From: Bacteroidales bacterium
GTDB lineage: Bacteria > Bacteroidota > Bacteroidia > Bacteroidales > F082
Assembly: GCA_017630195.1 (NCBI GenBank)
Contig: JAGBVS010000067.1
Location: 1 to 64,000, forward strand
DNA length: 64,000 nt
Direction: 5' to 3'
Part shown: one piece after another, positions 18,152 through 26,999 of the stretch
Position numbering within the stretch: the stretch's first letter is position 1
How the letters are laid out: the number at the start of each line of letters is the position of its first letter
The notes under the pieces: generated by a model
Database searches by the model: none
What the model was told of the DNA's origin: nothing
What the model saw: only the letters and a program-made list of their open reading frames with translations
Made by a program: the position numbers and the translations under genes

Positions 18152-18487
18152 TTATCTTATATAATGAGGCATTTCTTCTGGCAAAATAATCGAATATTCG
18201 ACGAGACCTTTAATTTCTCCATCAACATACCATGGTGTCTGATAAATCATTTTCTTCACATCACCTTTTTGAATAGTGTAAACATTAGTGCCTTTTTCAT
18301 CAATGAGGCGCTTTATTGTTTCTTGTGACGACTGTTTATGACATGACATCATATTTTTTCCAACCATATCACCGAAAACACTTTTCGATTTGTCATTCAT
18401 ATAAAGAACATTACCTTCTGTGTCAGAGACAGTTATACTTACATTAATTTCTTTAAAAAAGTCAAAAGCATTATTTTCCATAAACAT
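18152..18487 (-). CDS. Stand-alone PAS-domain protein
   Basis: 111 residues that amount to a single PAS fold: ISITVSD-like opening (INVSITVSDTEGNVLYMNDKS), then DMVGKNMMSCHKQSSQETIKRL, and the closing strands around YQTPWYVDGEIKGLVEYS. No kinase, output or membrane segment is attached. The SCHKQSS stretch resembles small PAS domains found next to heme- or DUF438-type sensors, but ligand binding cannot be told here. Two in-frame ATGs (18487, 18481) are equally plausible starts. It lies 11 bases upstream of pssA and diverges from the LptF/G permease gene. Confidence 0.75.
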   Translation of the reverse strand: MFMENNAFDFFKEINVSITVSDTEGNVLYMNDKSKSVFGDMVGKNMMSCHKQSSQETIKRLIDEKGTNVYTIQKGDVKKMIYQTPWYVDGEIKGLVEYSIILPEEMPHYIR

Positions 18488-18553
18488 AAATTTTTATGCA
18501 AAAAAAAGAAATATTTGTCAATGTAGATACGTCATTATAAAAAAAAATAAAGT

Positions 18554-18561
18554 TATCTTTG
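18554..18561 (+). promoter_or_regulatory. -7 element (TATCTTTG) for the LptF/G-type permease
   Basis: TAnnTTTG match 21 bases before the TTG start at 18583, supporting that unusual start codon. Confidence 0.55.
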
Positions 18562-18582
18562 CAAACGTAATTTCGAAAAGTC

Positions 18583-20034
18583 TTGAAAAAACTATATAAA
18601 TACATATTACATTCTTTTATAGGCACATTCATTTTCACGTTCTTTGTCGCCGTATTCATTTTGCTGATGCAATTTTTATGGTGCTACTTAGACGACCTCG
18701 TCGGCAAAGGATTAGGATTTGAAGTCTTAGGAAAACTGATGTTCTACACATCGATCACTTTTGTTCCTATGGCACTGCCTCTTGCAATATTATTATCTTC
18801 ATTGATGTGTTTCGGCAATTTAGGAGAATACTACGAACTCGTTGCGATGAAAGCATCAGGAATATCCGTCTGGAAGATAATGCGTCCTTTGTTATTCTTC
18901 TCTATCATAATGAGTTTCACTGCATTCGTATTCTCAAACAACGTCTTGCCTGTTGCGACATTAAAATCAAAGACACTGTTAAGAGATGTCAGAAAACAGA
19001 AAATGTCATTCGACATCCCTGAAGGAAGATTTTACAAAGGCATTGACGGATATACAATTAGAGCCGGAAAGAAAGGTGCGGACGGCAACACTTTATACGA
19101 TGTCTTGATTTACGACCACACCGAATATAAAGGCAACATTAAAGTCACAACTGCCGATTCTGCCACAATAGCTTTAGCTCCAAGTCAGAAAGAGATTGTC
19201 TTCACACTCTATAACGGTTCCAATTACACAGAAGTCGTTGACGACAAAGAATATAAGTCAAAAAGACCTTTCGAGACTATGTCTTTTGAAAAACAATTCG
19301 TCAGTTTCGACATCTCCGACTTCAACATGACAGAAAGCGATGAAAGTTCCATGAAAGGGCATCAATCAATGCTGAATATCAATCAATTAGTTATTGCCAT
19401 CGATTCATTGGAAACCAATTCAACAGAAAGACACAATTCATTTAAGAACTCTTTCAAAAACCGACTTCAGCATTTTTCTTCCAAAGAAGAAGCTAAATCA
19501 AATAAATACGACAAAGGCAAAAAAGCTGAACTCGATACAATTACGGTGTTCAAATGGCCTTTATTAGAAAACTTTGGCAAAAAAGAACAAGAATCTATTG
19601 TCAATATGGCGATTACTGCAACAAAGAATCAAATCGACAATATCGAATTGAACATCAGAGACTTTGAGAGACAAGAAACTAATATAAGAAAACATCAGCA
19701 GGTCTTGCATGAGAAGTTTTCGCTCAGTATCGCCTGTCTCCTATTCTTCTTCATAGGTGCCCCATTAGGAGCCATCATACGTAAAGGCGGTCTCGGACTT
19801 CCTATCGTTATCAGCGTCATTTTCTTCGTGATATATTACATCATTACCATCACAAGTCAACGCATTGCGATAGCTGGCGACATTCCTATCTTTATAGGAG
19901 TATGGCTTTCATCAATCATAATACTTCCAATAGGCATTTTCCTTACAGTGAAAGCCACAACCGACTCAAGCATTCTCGACGGGGAAAGCTGGAAAAAGAC
20001 ATTAAATAAAATCTTTAGAAAAAATAATTTATAA
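18583..20034 (+). CDS. LptF/LptG-family permease (YjgP/YjgQ)
   Basis: A membrane subunit of the LPS export transporter. The N-terminus (KKLYKYILHSFIGTFIFTFF) and the QFLWCYLDDLVGKGL segment are typical of the Bacteroidota YjgP/YjgQ permease. Three membrane segments at the N-terminus and three at the C-terminus (LSIACLLFFFIGAPLGAIIRKGGLG) frame a periplasmic jellyroll domain. An in-frame stop lies just upstream of 18583, so translation must begin at TTG. It is followed after 11 bases by a glycosyltransferase gene. The split between LptF and LptG cannot be made from sequence alone. Confidence 0.9.
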   Translation: MKKLYKYILHSFIGTFIFTFFVAVFILLMQFLWCYLDDLVGKGLGFEVLGKLMFYTSITFVPMALPLAILLSSLMCFGNLGEYYELVAMKASGISVWKIMRPLLFFSIIMSFTAFVFSNNVLPVATLKSKTLLRDVRKQKMSFDIPEGRFYKGIDGYTIRAGKKGADGNTLYDVLIYDHTEYKGNIKVTTADSATIALAPSQKEIVFTLYNGSNYTEVVDDKEYKSKRPFETMSFEKQFVSFDISDFNMTESDESSMKGHQSMLNINQLVIAIDSLETNSTERHNSFKNSFKNRLQHFSSKEEAKSNKYDKGKKAELDTITVFKWPLLENFGKKEQESIVNMAITATKNQIDNIELNIRDFERQETNIRKHQQVLHEKFSLSIACLLFFFIGAPLGAIIRKGGLGLPIVISVIFFVIYYIITITSQRIAIAGDIPIFIGVWLSSIIILPIGIFLTVKATTDSSILDGESWKKTLNKIFRKNNL

Positions 20035-20045
20035 AAATACTGATT

Positions 20046-21275
20046 ATGAATATTTTAATGCTATGCAACAAGTCACCTTATCCGCCAAGTGAAGGCGGCC
20101 CTATGGCAATGAATAGTATTGTCAACGGCTTACTTAAAGCAGGTCATAAAGTCAAGATACTTGCCGTAAATAGCGAGAAATATCATATCAAAGAAAATGA
20201 TATTCCAAAAGAATATCGGGAAAAGACAGGCATCGAATTAGTCGATGTCGATTTAAGAATAAAACCTTTTGAGGCTTTAAAGAATCTTTTTTCCGATGAG
20301 TCATATCACGTGAAACGCTTCATCTCAGCCAATTTCACCAACAAACTTATCGAGATTCTCAAGAAAGACAAATACGACATCGTTCAGTTAGAGATGGTTT
20401 ATATGGCACCGTACATTCAGACCATCAGAGAAAACTCCGACGCAACGATAGTGCTACGTGCCCATAATGTAGAACATCTCATTTGGGACAGAATAGCAAA
20501 AAAAACTAAATTCCTACCTAAACGATGGTATATCAACCATTTAGTCAGGACATTGAAAAAATATGAATTAAATGTCATAAATCAAGTTGACGGCATCGCT
20601 GCAATAACATACCGCGACGCTGCTTTTTTCAGAGGCGAGACCGCCGTCCCTGTGATTGACATTCCGTATGGCGTCAATCCAGATGACTTCAAACCTCATT
20701 ATGAAGTAAATGATGTTCCTACACTTTATCATATAGGTTCAATGAACTGGATGCCTAACGAAGAAGGCATTGCTTGGTTTTTAAATAATGTATGGGGAAA
20801 ATTAATCAAAAGAAATCCTAACATAAATTTATATTTGGCAGGACGTCACATGCCGAAATGGTTAATGAAATTAAAGGCAAAAAACGTTAACGTTTTAGGC
20901 GAAGTAGCTGACGCAAAAGAATTTATAAGAAATCACGATATCGCTATAGTTCCTCTTCTGTCAGGAAGTGGAATAAGAATCAAAATCATCGAATCGATGG
21001 CTATGGGCAGAACTGTGATAACAACAATGATTGGAGCTGAAGGCATTCAATATTCTGAATATGAAAACATTATTATCGCCGATTCTCCTGCGAAAATGAC
21101 AGAAGTCATTTGTAAAATCATCAAAGAACCAGAAGAGGCTCAACGAATTGGCAGAAACGCCCGCAAACTCATAGAAGAAGTTTATGATAATAAGAAAATC
21201 ATTGAAAGACTATTAATCTTCTACGATGAAATTAGCAAAACAAAAAAAGATATTACATATATAAATAACAATTAA
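20046..21275 (+). CDS. Glycosyltransferase, GT4-like
   Basis: A 409-residue GT-B fold enzyme. The N-terminal domain starts MNILMLCNKSPYPPSEGGP, typical of nucleotide-sugar glycosyltransferases of family 4. The region around AHNVEHLIWDRIA and the C-terminal HIGSMNWMPNEEGIAWFLNNV, PLLSGSGIRIKIIESMAMGRTVITT with an acceptor/donor Glu (IIESMAMG) match family-4 group 1 enzymes. It lies between the LptF/G permease and a second glycosyltransferase (6-base gap), so a role in surface glycan synthesis is likely; sugar and acceptor are unknown. Confidence 0.88.
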   Translation: MNILMLCNKSPYPPSEGGPMAMNSIVNGLLKAGHKVKILAVNSEKYHIKENDIPKEYREKTGIELVDVDLRIKPFEALKNLFSDESYHVKRFISANFTNKLIEILKKDKYDIVQLEMVYMAPYIQTIRENSDATIVLRAHNVEHLIWDRIAKKTKFLPKRWYINHLVRTLKKYELNVINQVDGIAAITYRDAAFFRGETAVPVIDIPYGVNPDDFKPHYEVNDVPTLYHIGSMNWMPNEEGIAWFLNNVWGKLIKRNPNINLYLAGRHMPKWLMKLKAKNVNVLGEVADAKEFIRNHDIAIVPLLSGSGIRIKIIESMAMGRTVITTMIGAEGIQYSEYENIIIADSPAKMTEVICKIIKEPEEAQRIGRNARKLIEEVYDNKKIIERLLIFYDEISKTKKDITYINNN

Positions 21276-21281
21276 AGCATT

Positions 21282-22466
21282 ATGAAAATATTTGTATTGT
21301 TGCCGAGAATACCGTGGCCTCTCGAAAAGGGCGACAAGTTGCGAGCTTTCAACCAGATTAAGCAACTCGCCAAAAACAACGAGGTGATTTTATGTGCTTT
21401 ATCTGACAAAAAATCGAATAAAGAAGAGGCTTTCAAAGCTCTTCAACCTTATTGTGCATCAATAAACTTCATCGACTTAGGCAAAATATCAATATTATTC
21501 AACATGGCAATGGCCTTCTTTAAAGGCATTCCTATTCAATGCGGATATTTTTATAACAAAAAAAATCATAAGAAAATTCACGATCTTATTGAAAAGCACA
21601 AACCTGATATGCTCTTCGGCCAACTGCTCAGAATAGCAGAATACATCCGCAATGAAAAAACTCCCAAAACAATTGACTATCAAGATGTCTTTTCAATGGG
21701 AATGAAGAGAAGATATGAAATAGCGCCTTTTTATCTGAAACCTATATTCAATATGGAATATAAAAGGCTAAAACGTTATGAACACGACATTTTCAACGAT
21801 TTCGACATCAAGACAATAATAAGCATTCCTGACAGGATTCATATCGACCATCCTAAGAAAGACGAGATACTCATCGTACCTAATGGCGTTGACCATGAAT
21901 ATTATACACCTAAAGAATGTGAGAAAAAATACGATATAGTTTTCACTGGAAATATGGCATACGCACCTAATGTCAATGCTGTCGAATATCTCGCAAATCA
22001 AATATTGCCAATAGTTTGGGAGAAACTTCCGAATGTAAAGCTATATGTTGCCGGTGCCACCCCAGACCCTCGTGTCAAGAAAGTTGCTTCAGACAAAATC
22101 ATAATTAGCGGCTGGATTGACGACATGAGAGATGCCTACGCCCAAAGCAAAATTTTCATAGCACCAATGAGAATAGGCACCGGACTTCAGAACAAACTCT
22201 TAGAAGCAATGTCGATGCGACTCCCTTGCATAACAACGACATTGGCAAACAATTCATTACATGCTGAAGAAAACAAAGAAATTCTCGTTGGCAACAACGA
22301 ACAAGAACTCGCTCAACATATAATCACACTTCTCACAGATAAAGGAAAAGCTGACACTCTGGCACAGAACGGCTACGATTTCGTACATCGTGTCTATGAC
22401 TGGGGAGAAGCCACAAGGATTATGGAAACGGAAATGAGGAATGTGGAGTTAGAAGTTAGGAATTAG
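21282..22466 (+). CDS. Glycosyltransferase, GT4-like, with repeat-derived C-terminus
   Basis: 394 residues, GT-B fold: N-terminal PRIPWPLEKGDKLRAFNQIK and C-terminal FTGNMAYAPNVNAVEYL, SKIFIAPMRIGTGLQNKLLEAMSM (the E-x7-E-like donor site). It resembles the group whose members make exopolysaccharide or exosortase-linked sugars. It is co-transcribed with the gene upstream. The last residues (VELEVRN) are encoded by GTTAGAAGTTAGGAATTAG, part of a repeat that continues past the stop, so the true C-terminus may have been shorter in the ancestor. Confidence 0.85.
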   Translation: MKIFVLLPRIPWPLEKGDKLRAFNQIKQLAKNNEVILCALSDKKSNKEEAFKALQPYCASINFIDLGKISILFNMAMAFFKGIPIQCGYFYNKKNHKKIHDLIEKHKPDMLFGQLLRIAEYIRNEKTPKTIDYQDVFSMGMKRRYEIAPFYLKPIFNMEYKRLKRYEHDIFNDFDIKTIISIPDRIHIDHPKKDEILIVPNGVDHEYYTPKECEKKYDIVFTGNMAYAPNVNAVEYLANQILPIVWEKLPNVKLYVAGATPDPRVKKVASDKIIISGWIDDMRDAYAQSKIFIAPMRIGTGLQNKLLEAMSMRLPCITTTLANNSLHAEENKEILVGNNEQELAQHIITLLTDKGKADTLAQNGYDFVHRVYDWGEATRIMETEMRNVELEVRN

Positions 22467-22540
22467 GAATTAATTAAACAAATTATAATATGTCAACTCA
22501 TAGACTTATTGACTTATTGACTTATTGACTTATTGACTTA
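22446..22540. repeat. GTTAGGAATTAGG repeats and period-9 array upstream of ettA
   Basis: 22446-22477 carries GTTAGAAGTTAGGAATTAGGAATTAATT, which overlaps the glycosyltransferase stop. 22494-22540 carries about five units of TTATTGACT, the reverse complement of the AGTCAATAA family, ending 13 bases before the ettA ATG, so it forms part of the ettA leader. Confidence 0.8.
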
Positions 22541-22553
22541 AAAAAACAAAAAT

Positions 22554-24227
22554 ATGGCTGACGATAAAAAGATTATTTTCTCGATGGTTGGTGTAAGCAA
22601 GATAATTCCACCTACGAGACAGATTTTAAAAGATATTTATTTATCATTTTACTATGGTGCTAAAATTGGTATCATCGGTTTAAACGGTTCTGGTAAATCA
22701 ACATTGTTGAAAATCATTGCCGGCAAAGACAAATCATACAACGGCGAGGTAGTTTTCTCACCAGGTTATTCTGTTGGTTTATTGGAACAAGAGCCGGAAT
22801 TGGACAACACCAAAACAGTAAAAGAGATTGTACAAGAAGGCATCCAAGAGATTGTTGACATCATGAAGAGATATGAAGAAGTCAACGCTCGTTTCATGGA
22901 AGAGCTATCCGACGACGAGATGAACGCACTCGTTGAAGAACAAGGACGACTCACCGATTTGATCGAGCAACACGACGCCTGGGATTTGGACAGCAAATTG
23001 GAAAGAGCCATGGACGCTCTCAACTGTCCTGACGGCGACGCTCTTGTCAAGAACCTCTCTGGTGGTGAACGCCGCCGCGTGGCATTGGTGCGTCTCCTCC
23101 TCCAAGAACCTGATATTCTCCTCCTCGACGAGCCTACCAACCACTTAGACGCTGAGGCTATCAACTGGCTCGAGAAACATTTGCAACAATATAAAGGTAC
23201 TGTAATCGCTGTAACCCACGACCGTTACTTCTTAGACCACGTCGCTGGCTGGATTCTCGAACTCGACCGTGGCGAAGGCATCCCATGGAAAGGCAACTAC
23301 TCTTCATGGCTCGACCAAAAGACAGCTCGCATGGCAATGGAAGAAAAATCAGAAAGCAAACGCCGCAAGACCTTGGAACGCGAGCTCGAATGGGTCAGAA
23401 TGGCACCTAAGGCCCGCCAGGCAAAAGGCAAGGCTCGTCTCGCTTCGTACGAAAAACTTCTTAACGAAGACGTAAAAGAAAAAGAAGAAAAACTCGAAAT
23501 ATACATCCCTAACGGCGACCGGCTTGGCAATAAGGTCATCGAAGCTAAGAATATCACCAAAGCTTATGGCGATAAACTGTTATTCGAAAACCTCAGTTTC
23601 AGCCTCCCACCAGCAGGCATCGTAGGCGTCATCGGTCCTAACGGCGCCGGTAAGACAACATTGTTCCGTCTCATCATGGGATTGGAAAAACCAGACTCAG
23701 GCACATTTGAAGTGGGCGAAACAGTGAAGACTGGCTACGTTGACCAACAACATGCCGACATCGACCCAGAACAAACTGTATGGGAAGTAATATCAGGCGG
23801 CAACGAGCTGATACAACTTGGCAAGCGCACCATGAACTCCAGAGCTTACGTCTCAAGATTCAATTTCGCAGGCAACGACCAACAAAAGAAAGCTGGCGTC
23901 TTATCAGGCGGTGAACGTAACAGAATGCATCTGGCTCTTACATTAAAACAAGAAGCTAACGTGCTTCTCCTCGACGAACCTACCAACGACATCGACGTCA
24001 ATACATTACGTGCTTTGGAAGAAGGTCTCGAAAACTTCGCAGGATGCGCCGTCGTCATCTCTCACGACCGCTGGTTCCTCGACAGAATCGCAACACACAT
24101 CCTCGCTTTCGAAGGCGACTCACAAGTATATTTCTTCGAAGGAAGCTATTCTGAATATGAAGAAAACAAGATCAAACGTCTTGGCAACACAGCTCCTAAG
24201 AAGTTTAAATATAAGAAATTGATGTGA
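22554..24227 (+). CDS. ettA: Energy-dependent translational throttle protein EttA (ABC-F)
   Basis: A ribosome-bound ABC-F ATPase that gates the first elongation step according to ATP/ADP levels. It has two ABC domains: Walker A GLNGSGKST and GPNGAGKTT, signatures LSGGERRRVALVRLLLQ and LSGGERNRMHLALTL, and Walker B DILLLDEPTNHLDA. The central linker (SKRRKTLERELEWVRM) and overall 557 residues match EttA rather than the antibiotic-resistance ABC-F proteins. No membrane domain is present. It begins a run of genes with short gaps (next gene 18 bases away). Confidence 0.95.
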   Translation: MADDKKIIFSMVGVSKIIPPTRQILKDIYLSFYYGAKIGIIGLNGSGKSTLLKIIAGKDKSYNGEVVFSPGYSVGLLEQEPELDNTKTVKEIVQEGIQEIVDIMKRYEEVNARFMEELSDDEMNALVEEQGRLTDLIEQHDAWDLDSKLERAMDALNCPDGDALVKNLSGGERRRVALVRLLLQEPDILLLDEPTNHLDAEAINWLEKHLQQYKGTVIAVTHDRYFLDHVAGWILELDRGEGIPWKGNYSSWLDQKTARMAMEEKSESKRRKTLERELEWVRMAPKARQAKGKARLASYEKLLNEDVKEKEEKLEIYIPNGDRLGNKVIEAKNITKAYGDKLLFENLSFSLPPAGIVGVIGPNGAGKTTLFRLIMGLEKPDSGTFEVGETVKTGYVDQQHADIDPEQTVWEVISGGNELIQLGKRTMNSRAYVSRFNFAGNDQQKKAGVLSGGERNRMHLALTLKQEANVLLLDEPTNDIDVNTLRALEEGLENFAGCAVVISHDRWFLDRIATHILAFEGDSQVYFFEGSYSEYEENKIKRLGNTAPKKFKYKKLM

Positions 24228-24245
24228 TTTTAAAAAAATAAACAA

Positions 24246-25379
24246 ATGAAAAAGTTTTTATTACCATTATTGCTAATCTTAGCATTGCCAGTATTGGCTC
24301 AGAGAAACGAAACAGAATACCGCATTAACAGAATCTATTCTACAAATGGAGAAGAGATTTTGTACACATACGAAAGTGAAAACAGCACAAAACCTATAAG
24401 TCAGAAAATAACTTATGAATCTCCGTATGACACTTATGTTTCTATAGATTCATTGTTTTATGATAATTTAGGACAACTTGTAAAAGTAGTGTATTATGGC
24501 CTTTTCGATAATGAAATTGAATATTCAAATCATGTTGAATATACATATAACGACAATGGACAAATAATCCATGGCGACTCTTATTTTTATGACGAGCTTG
24601 AATATATAGTCACTTACACATACGATGATAACAATCTCATGACAAGCGTTGAGGCTACAAGTGCTTATTATGGTGATGTGTATTCCGAGAAAATGGAATT
24701 CTCTTATAACGATGAAGGTTTGAGAATTAAAGATGTTTACTTATACAATGAAGGCTTTGGATATATGGTTGAAGACATCGTCAGATATGATTATGAAAAC
24801 GGGCTTATGGTTAGAGAAGAATGGTATTTTTATGAAGATGGTGAAGAATATTTGTATGATGTGTATATTTATGAATATGATGAACATGGTAATTGTATCA
24901 TGGAAAAGGAATGCGACGAAGACGGCACGGTCGAATGGAGAAAAGAATATCATCACGACATTAACATCAGCAACGACATCGTTCATTATTACAATGACTT
25001 CGAAGAATACATTTATATTTATCCAACTCACAACAATATGATTACAGGATATACAGAATATAACTTGGGAGATAATGGCGAGTTCTATGTTGCAAATGAA
25101 TGTGAATATAGTTACGATGAAATTAATGTCACATCAGTTGTGGAAAACAACATAGCATACAATATCTATCCAAATCCTGTCAAAGATATCATCAATATAG
25201 AAGCTGAAAATATTGAATTGGTTGAGATATATGATGTTTTCGGAAGAAAATTATATTCAGAGAAAAAATCAGGAGACGTCAGAATTGACATGAGCGATTT
25301 TGCAGAAGGAATATATTTTGTAAAGATTTTTGCAGATGAAAGTTCATCTACCACCAAGATTGTTAAAAACATTCATTAA
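24246..25379 (+). CDS. Secreted YD-repeat-like protein with T9SS sorting domain
   Basis: 377 residues. Signal peptide MKKFLLPLLLILALPVLAQ. Residues about 70-280 are tyrosine- and acid-rich tandem segments (YTYNDNGQIIHGDSYFYDEL, YSYDDEGL-like, YEYDEHGNC) that resemble RHS/YD wrapping repeats on a small scale. The C-terminus (IYPNPVKDIINI, LVEIYDVFGRKLYSEK, FAEGIYFVKIF) is a type-A T9SS sorting domain. It would be exported by SprA. No catalytic motif is visible; a ligand-binding or adhesive role is only a guess. The lipoprotein gene follows 11 bases later. Confidence 0.8.
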   Translation: MKKFLLPLLLILALPVLAQRNETEYRINRIYSTNGEEILYTYESENSTKPISQKITYESPYDTYVSIDSLFYDNLGQLVKVVYYGLFDNEIEYSNHVEYTYNDNGQIIHGDSYFYDELEYIVTYTYDDNNLMTSVEATSAYYGDVYSEKMEFSYNDEGLRIKDVYLYNEGFGYMVEDIVRYDYENGLMVREEWYFYEDGEEYLYDVYIYEYDEHGNCIMEKECDEDGTVEWRKEYHHDINISNDIVHYYNDFEEYIYIYPTHNNMITGYTEYNLGDNGEFYVANECEYSYDEINVTSVVENNIAYNIYPNPVKDIINIEAENIELVEIYDVFGRKLYSEKKSGDVRIDMSDFAEGIYFVKIFADESSSTTKIVKNIH

Positions 25380-25390
25380 GATTATCTGCC

Positions 25391-25861
25391 ATGAAAAAAT
25401 CACTTAAAAAATCATCAGTAATCGCAATCTTATTTTTAATAGTATTATTGACATCGTGCGACCCTGGTTTTCATGATGTTTATATTATGAAAAATGAATT
25501 ACTTAAGGAAGTTAAAGTCGTTTTTTCACTAAATGGCATGACAGACACTACATATATCGGTCCAGATGTAAATCGTATAGTGATGGTTAAAGATGGGATG
25601 GGACATTCAGAGTTTTCTTACAGTGATGAGTATATTTATGATGCACCTGTTGTTATCTTTGATGAAAATGTGATATATAAAGTCGATTCAATAACAGACT
25701 GGGATTTAATCAGGACTTTTGAAAAAACAATGTTCAAGAAATCTTGTTGGGAGATTCTTTCTGTTAAAGATAAAAAAGGATATGAAGAATATGAGGTCCT
25801 ATATAGAATCACAGAAGAAGACTATCAAAACGCTCTTATCTTAAACGGAATTAATAATTAA
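25391..25861 (+). CDS. Putative lipoprotein of unknown function
   Basis: 156 residues. A lipoprotein signal peptide (SSVIAILFLIVLLTSCDPGF) places the acylated Cys in LLTSC. The mature protein looks beta-rich (ELLKEVKVVFSLNG, DAPVVIFDENVIYKVDS). I do not recognise the family. It follows the YD-repeat T9SS gene by 11 bases, so the two are probably made together and may act together at the surface. Confidence 0.65.
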   Translation: MKKSLKKSSVIAILFLIVLLTSCDPGFHDVYIMKNELLKEVKVVFSLNGMTDTTYIGPDVNRIVMVKDGMGHSEFSYSDEYIYDAPVVIFDENVIYKVDSITDWDLIRTFEKTMFKKSCWEILSVKDKKGYEEYEVLYRITEEDYQNALILNGINN

Positions 25862-25873
25862 AAAAACAGGACA

Positions 25874-25904
25874 AGGTCTGTAGTCTGTTGACTGTTGTCC
25901 GTTG
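25874..25904. repeat. GTCTGTTGACTGTTGTCCG-type repeats before thiL
   Basis: Imperfect tandem copies of GTCTGT(A/T)G and GTTGACTGTTGTCCGTTGAC. The same family is found at 1321-1351 upstream of the S4-domain gene. Confidence 0.7.
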
Positions 25905-25917
25905 ACTTAAACTAATT

Positions 25918-26955
25918 ATGGAAAACGAAAAAATAGAATTAACAGAATTGTCAGAACTCGGTGAATTTGGTCTCATCGACAGACTAACGAAAGACATCAA
26001 GACATACAACAAATCGACAGTGAAAGGCATCGGCGACGACGCTGCTGTCATCGACCATAAAAGCGAGCAGACATTGATTTCCACCGATGTCTTGATTGAA
26101 GGAGTTCATTTCGACATGACATATATGCCTCTGAAGCACTTAGGCTACAAGGCAGCCGTCGTGAACTTCTCCGACATCTATGCCATGAACGGCACTCCTA
26201 CTCAGATCGTGGTGGGAATGGGAATATCAAGCAAGTTCTCAGTAGAAGCCGTTGAAGAGATATTCGCCGGCATCAAATTAGCTTGCGACACTTATAAAGT
26301 TGACTTGGTTGGCGGTGACACCACAGCGAGCAAGTCAGGACTTTTCATCTCAATAACTGTTATCGGCAAAGCGAAGAAAGATGCCATCGTCTATCGCGAC
26401 GGAGCTAAAGCCAACGACCTCTTATGCGTCAGCGGAACATTAGGCGCTGCCTACACCGGACTTCTCATCTTAGAAAGAGAGAAAGCCGCTTTCATGGCCG
26501 ACCCTAACGTACAGCCAGAACTTTACGGCTACGATTACATCCTCGAAAGACAGCTCAAACCGGAAGCTCGCAAAGACATAGTGGCTCAATTCAAAGAGTT
26601 AGAGATAAAACCAACATCTATGATTGACATCTCCGACGGATTGGCATCTGAGATTTTACATCTTTGCAAAGACTCTAAAGTCGGATGCCGCATCTTTGAA
26701 GACAGAATCCCGATGCATCAAAAAGCTATCGATGTCGCCAAGGAATTTGACATCGTTCCTTGCGTGGCAGCTCTCAACGGAGGCGAAGACTACGAACTTC
26801 TCTTCACCGTAAAACAAGAAGATTACGAGAAAGTACAAAATATGGAAGACGTGAGAATCATCGGCTTCATGACAGCAGACGCCAACGTAGCTGAACTCAT
26901 CACCACCGACGAACACGTGATACCAATAGAAGCACAAGGATTTAAACATTTTTAA
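25918..26955 (+). CDS. thiL: Thiamine-monophosphate kinase
   Basis: Phosphorylates thiamine monophosphate to thiamine diphosphate, the final step of cofactor synthesis. The AIR-synthase-like fold is marked by GEFGLIDRLT, GIGDDAAVID (residues about 41-50), DLVGGDTTASKSGLFISITV and the C-terminal DISDGLASEILHL and NGGEDYELLFTV. The length of 345 residues is normal. No other thiamine genes are near. A perfect palindrome lies between thiL and uvrC. Confidence 0.95.
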   Translation: MENEKIELTELSELGEFGLIDRLTKDIKTYNKSTVKGIGDDAAVIDHKSEQTLISTDVLIEGVHFDMTYMPLKHLGYKAAVVNFSDIYAMNGTPTQIVVGMGISSKFSVEAVEEIFAGIKLACDTYKVDLVGGDTTASKSGLFISITVIGKAKKDAIVYRDGAKANDLLCVSGTLGAAYTGLLILEREKAAFMADPNVQPELYGYDYILERQLKPEARKDIVAQFKELEIKPTSMIDISDGLASEILHLCKDSKVGCRIFEDRIPMHQKAIDVAKEFDIVPCVAALNGGEDYELLFTVKQEDYEKVQNMEDVRIIGFMTADANVAELITTDEHVIPIEAQGFKHF

Positions 26956-26963
26956 AAATATGC

Positions 26964-26987
26964 AGAGACGCACATCCGTGCGTCTCT
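26964..26987. repeat. Perfect palindrome AGAGACGCAC-atcc-GTGCGTCTCT
   Basis: A 10-base-pair hairpin with a 4-base loop sits in the thiL-uvrC gap. The AGAGACG arm also occurs between pta and ackA. It lacks a T-run, so it is not a normal terminator, and may belong to a dispersed hairpin family. Confidence 0.75.
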
Positions 26988-26999
26988 ACCCCAAATGCC

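Noticed and set aside
20046..22466. A full O-antigen or capsule biosynthesis island
   Set aside because: Only two glycosyltransferases are present here; no flippase, polymerase or nucleotide-sugar genes adjoin, and the O-antigen-ligase-like gene is 21 kb away.
26964..26987. thiL terminator
   Set aside because: The hairpin is perfect but is followed by ACCCC rather than a T-run, so it fits the dispersed palindrome family better.
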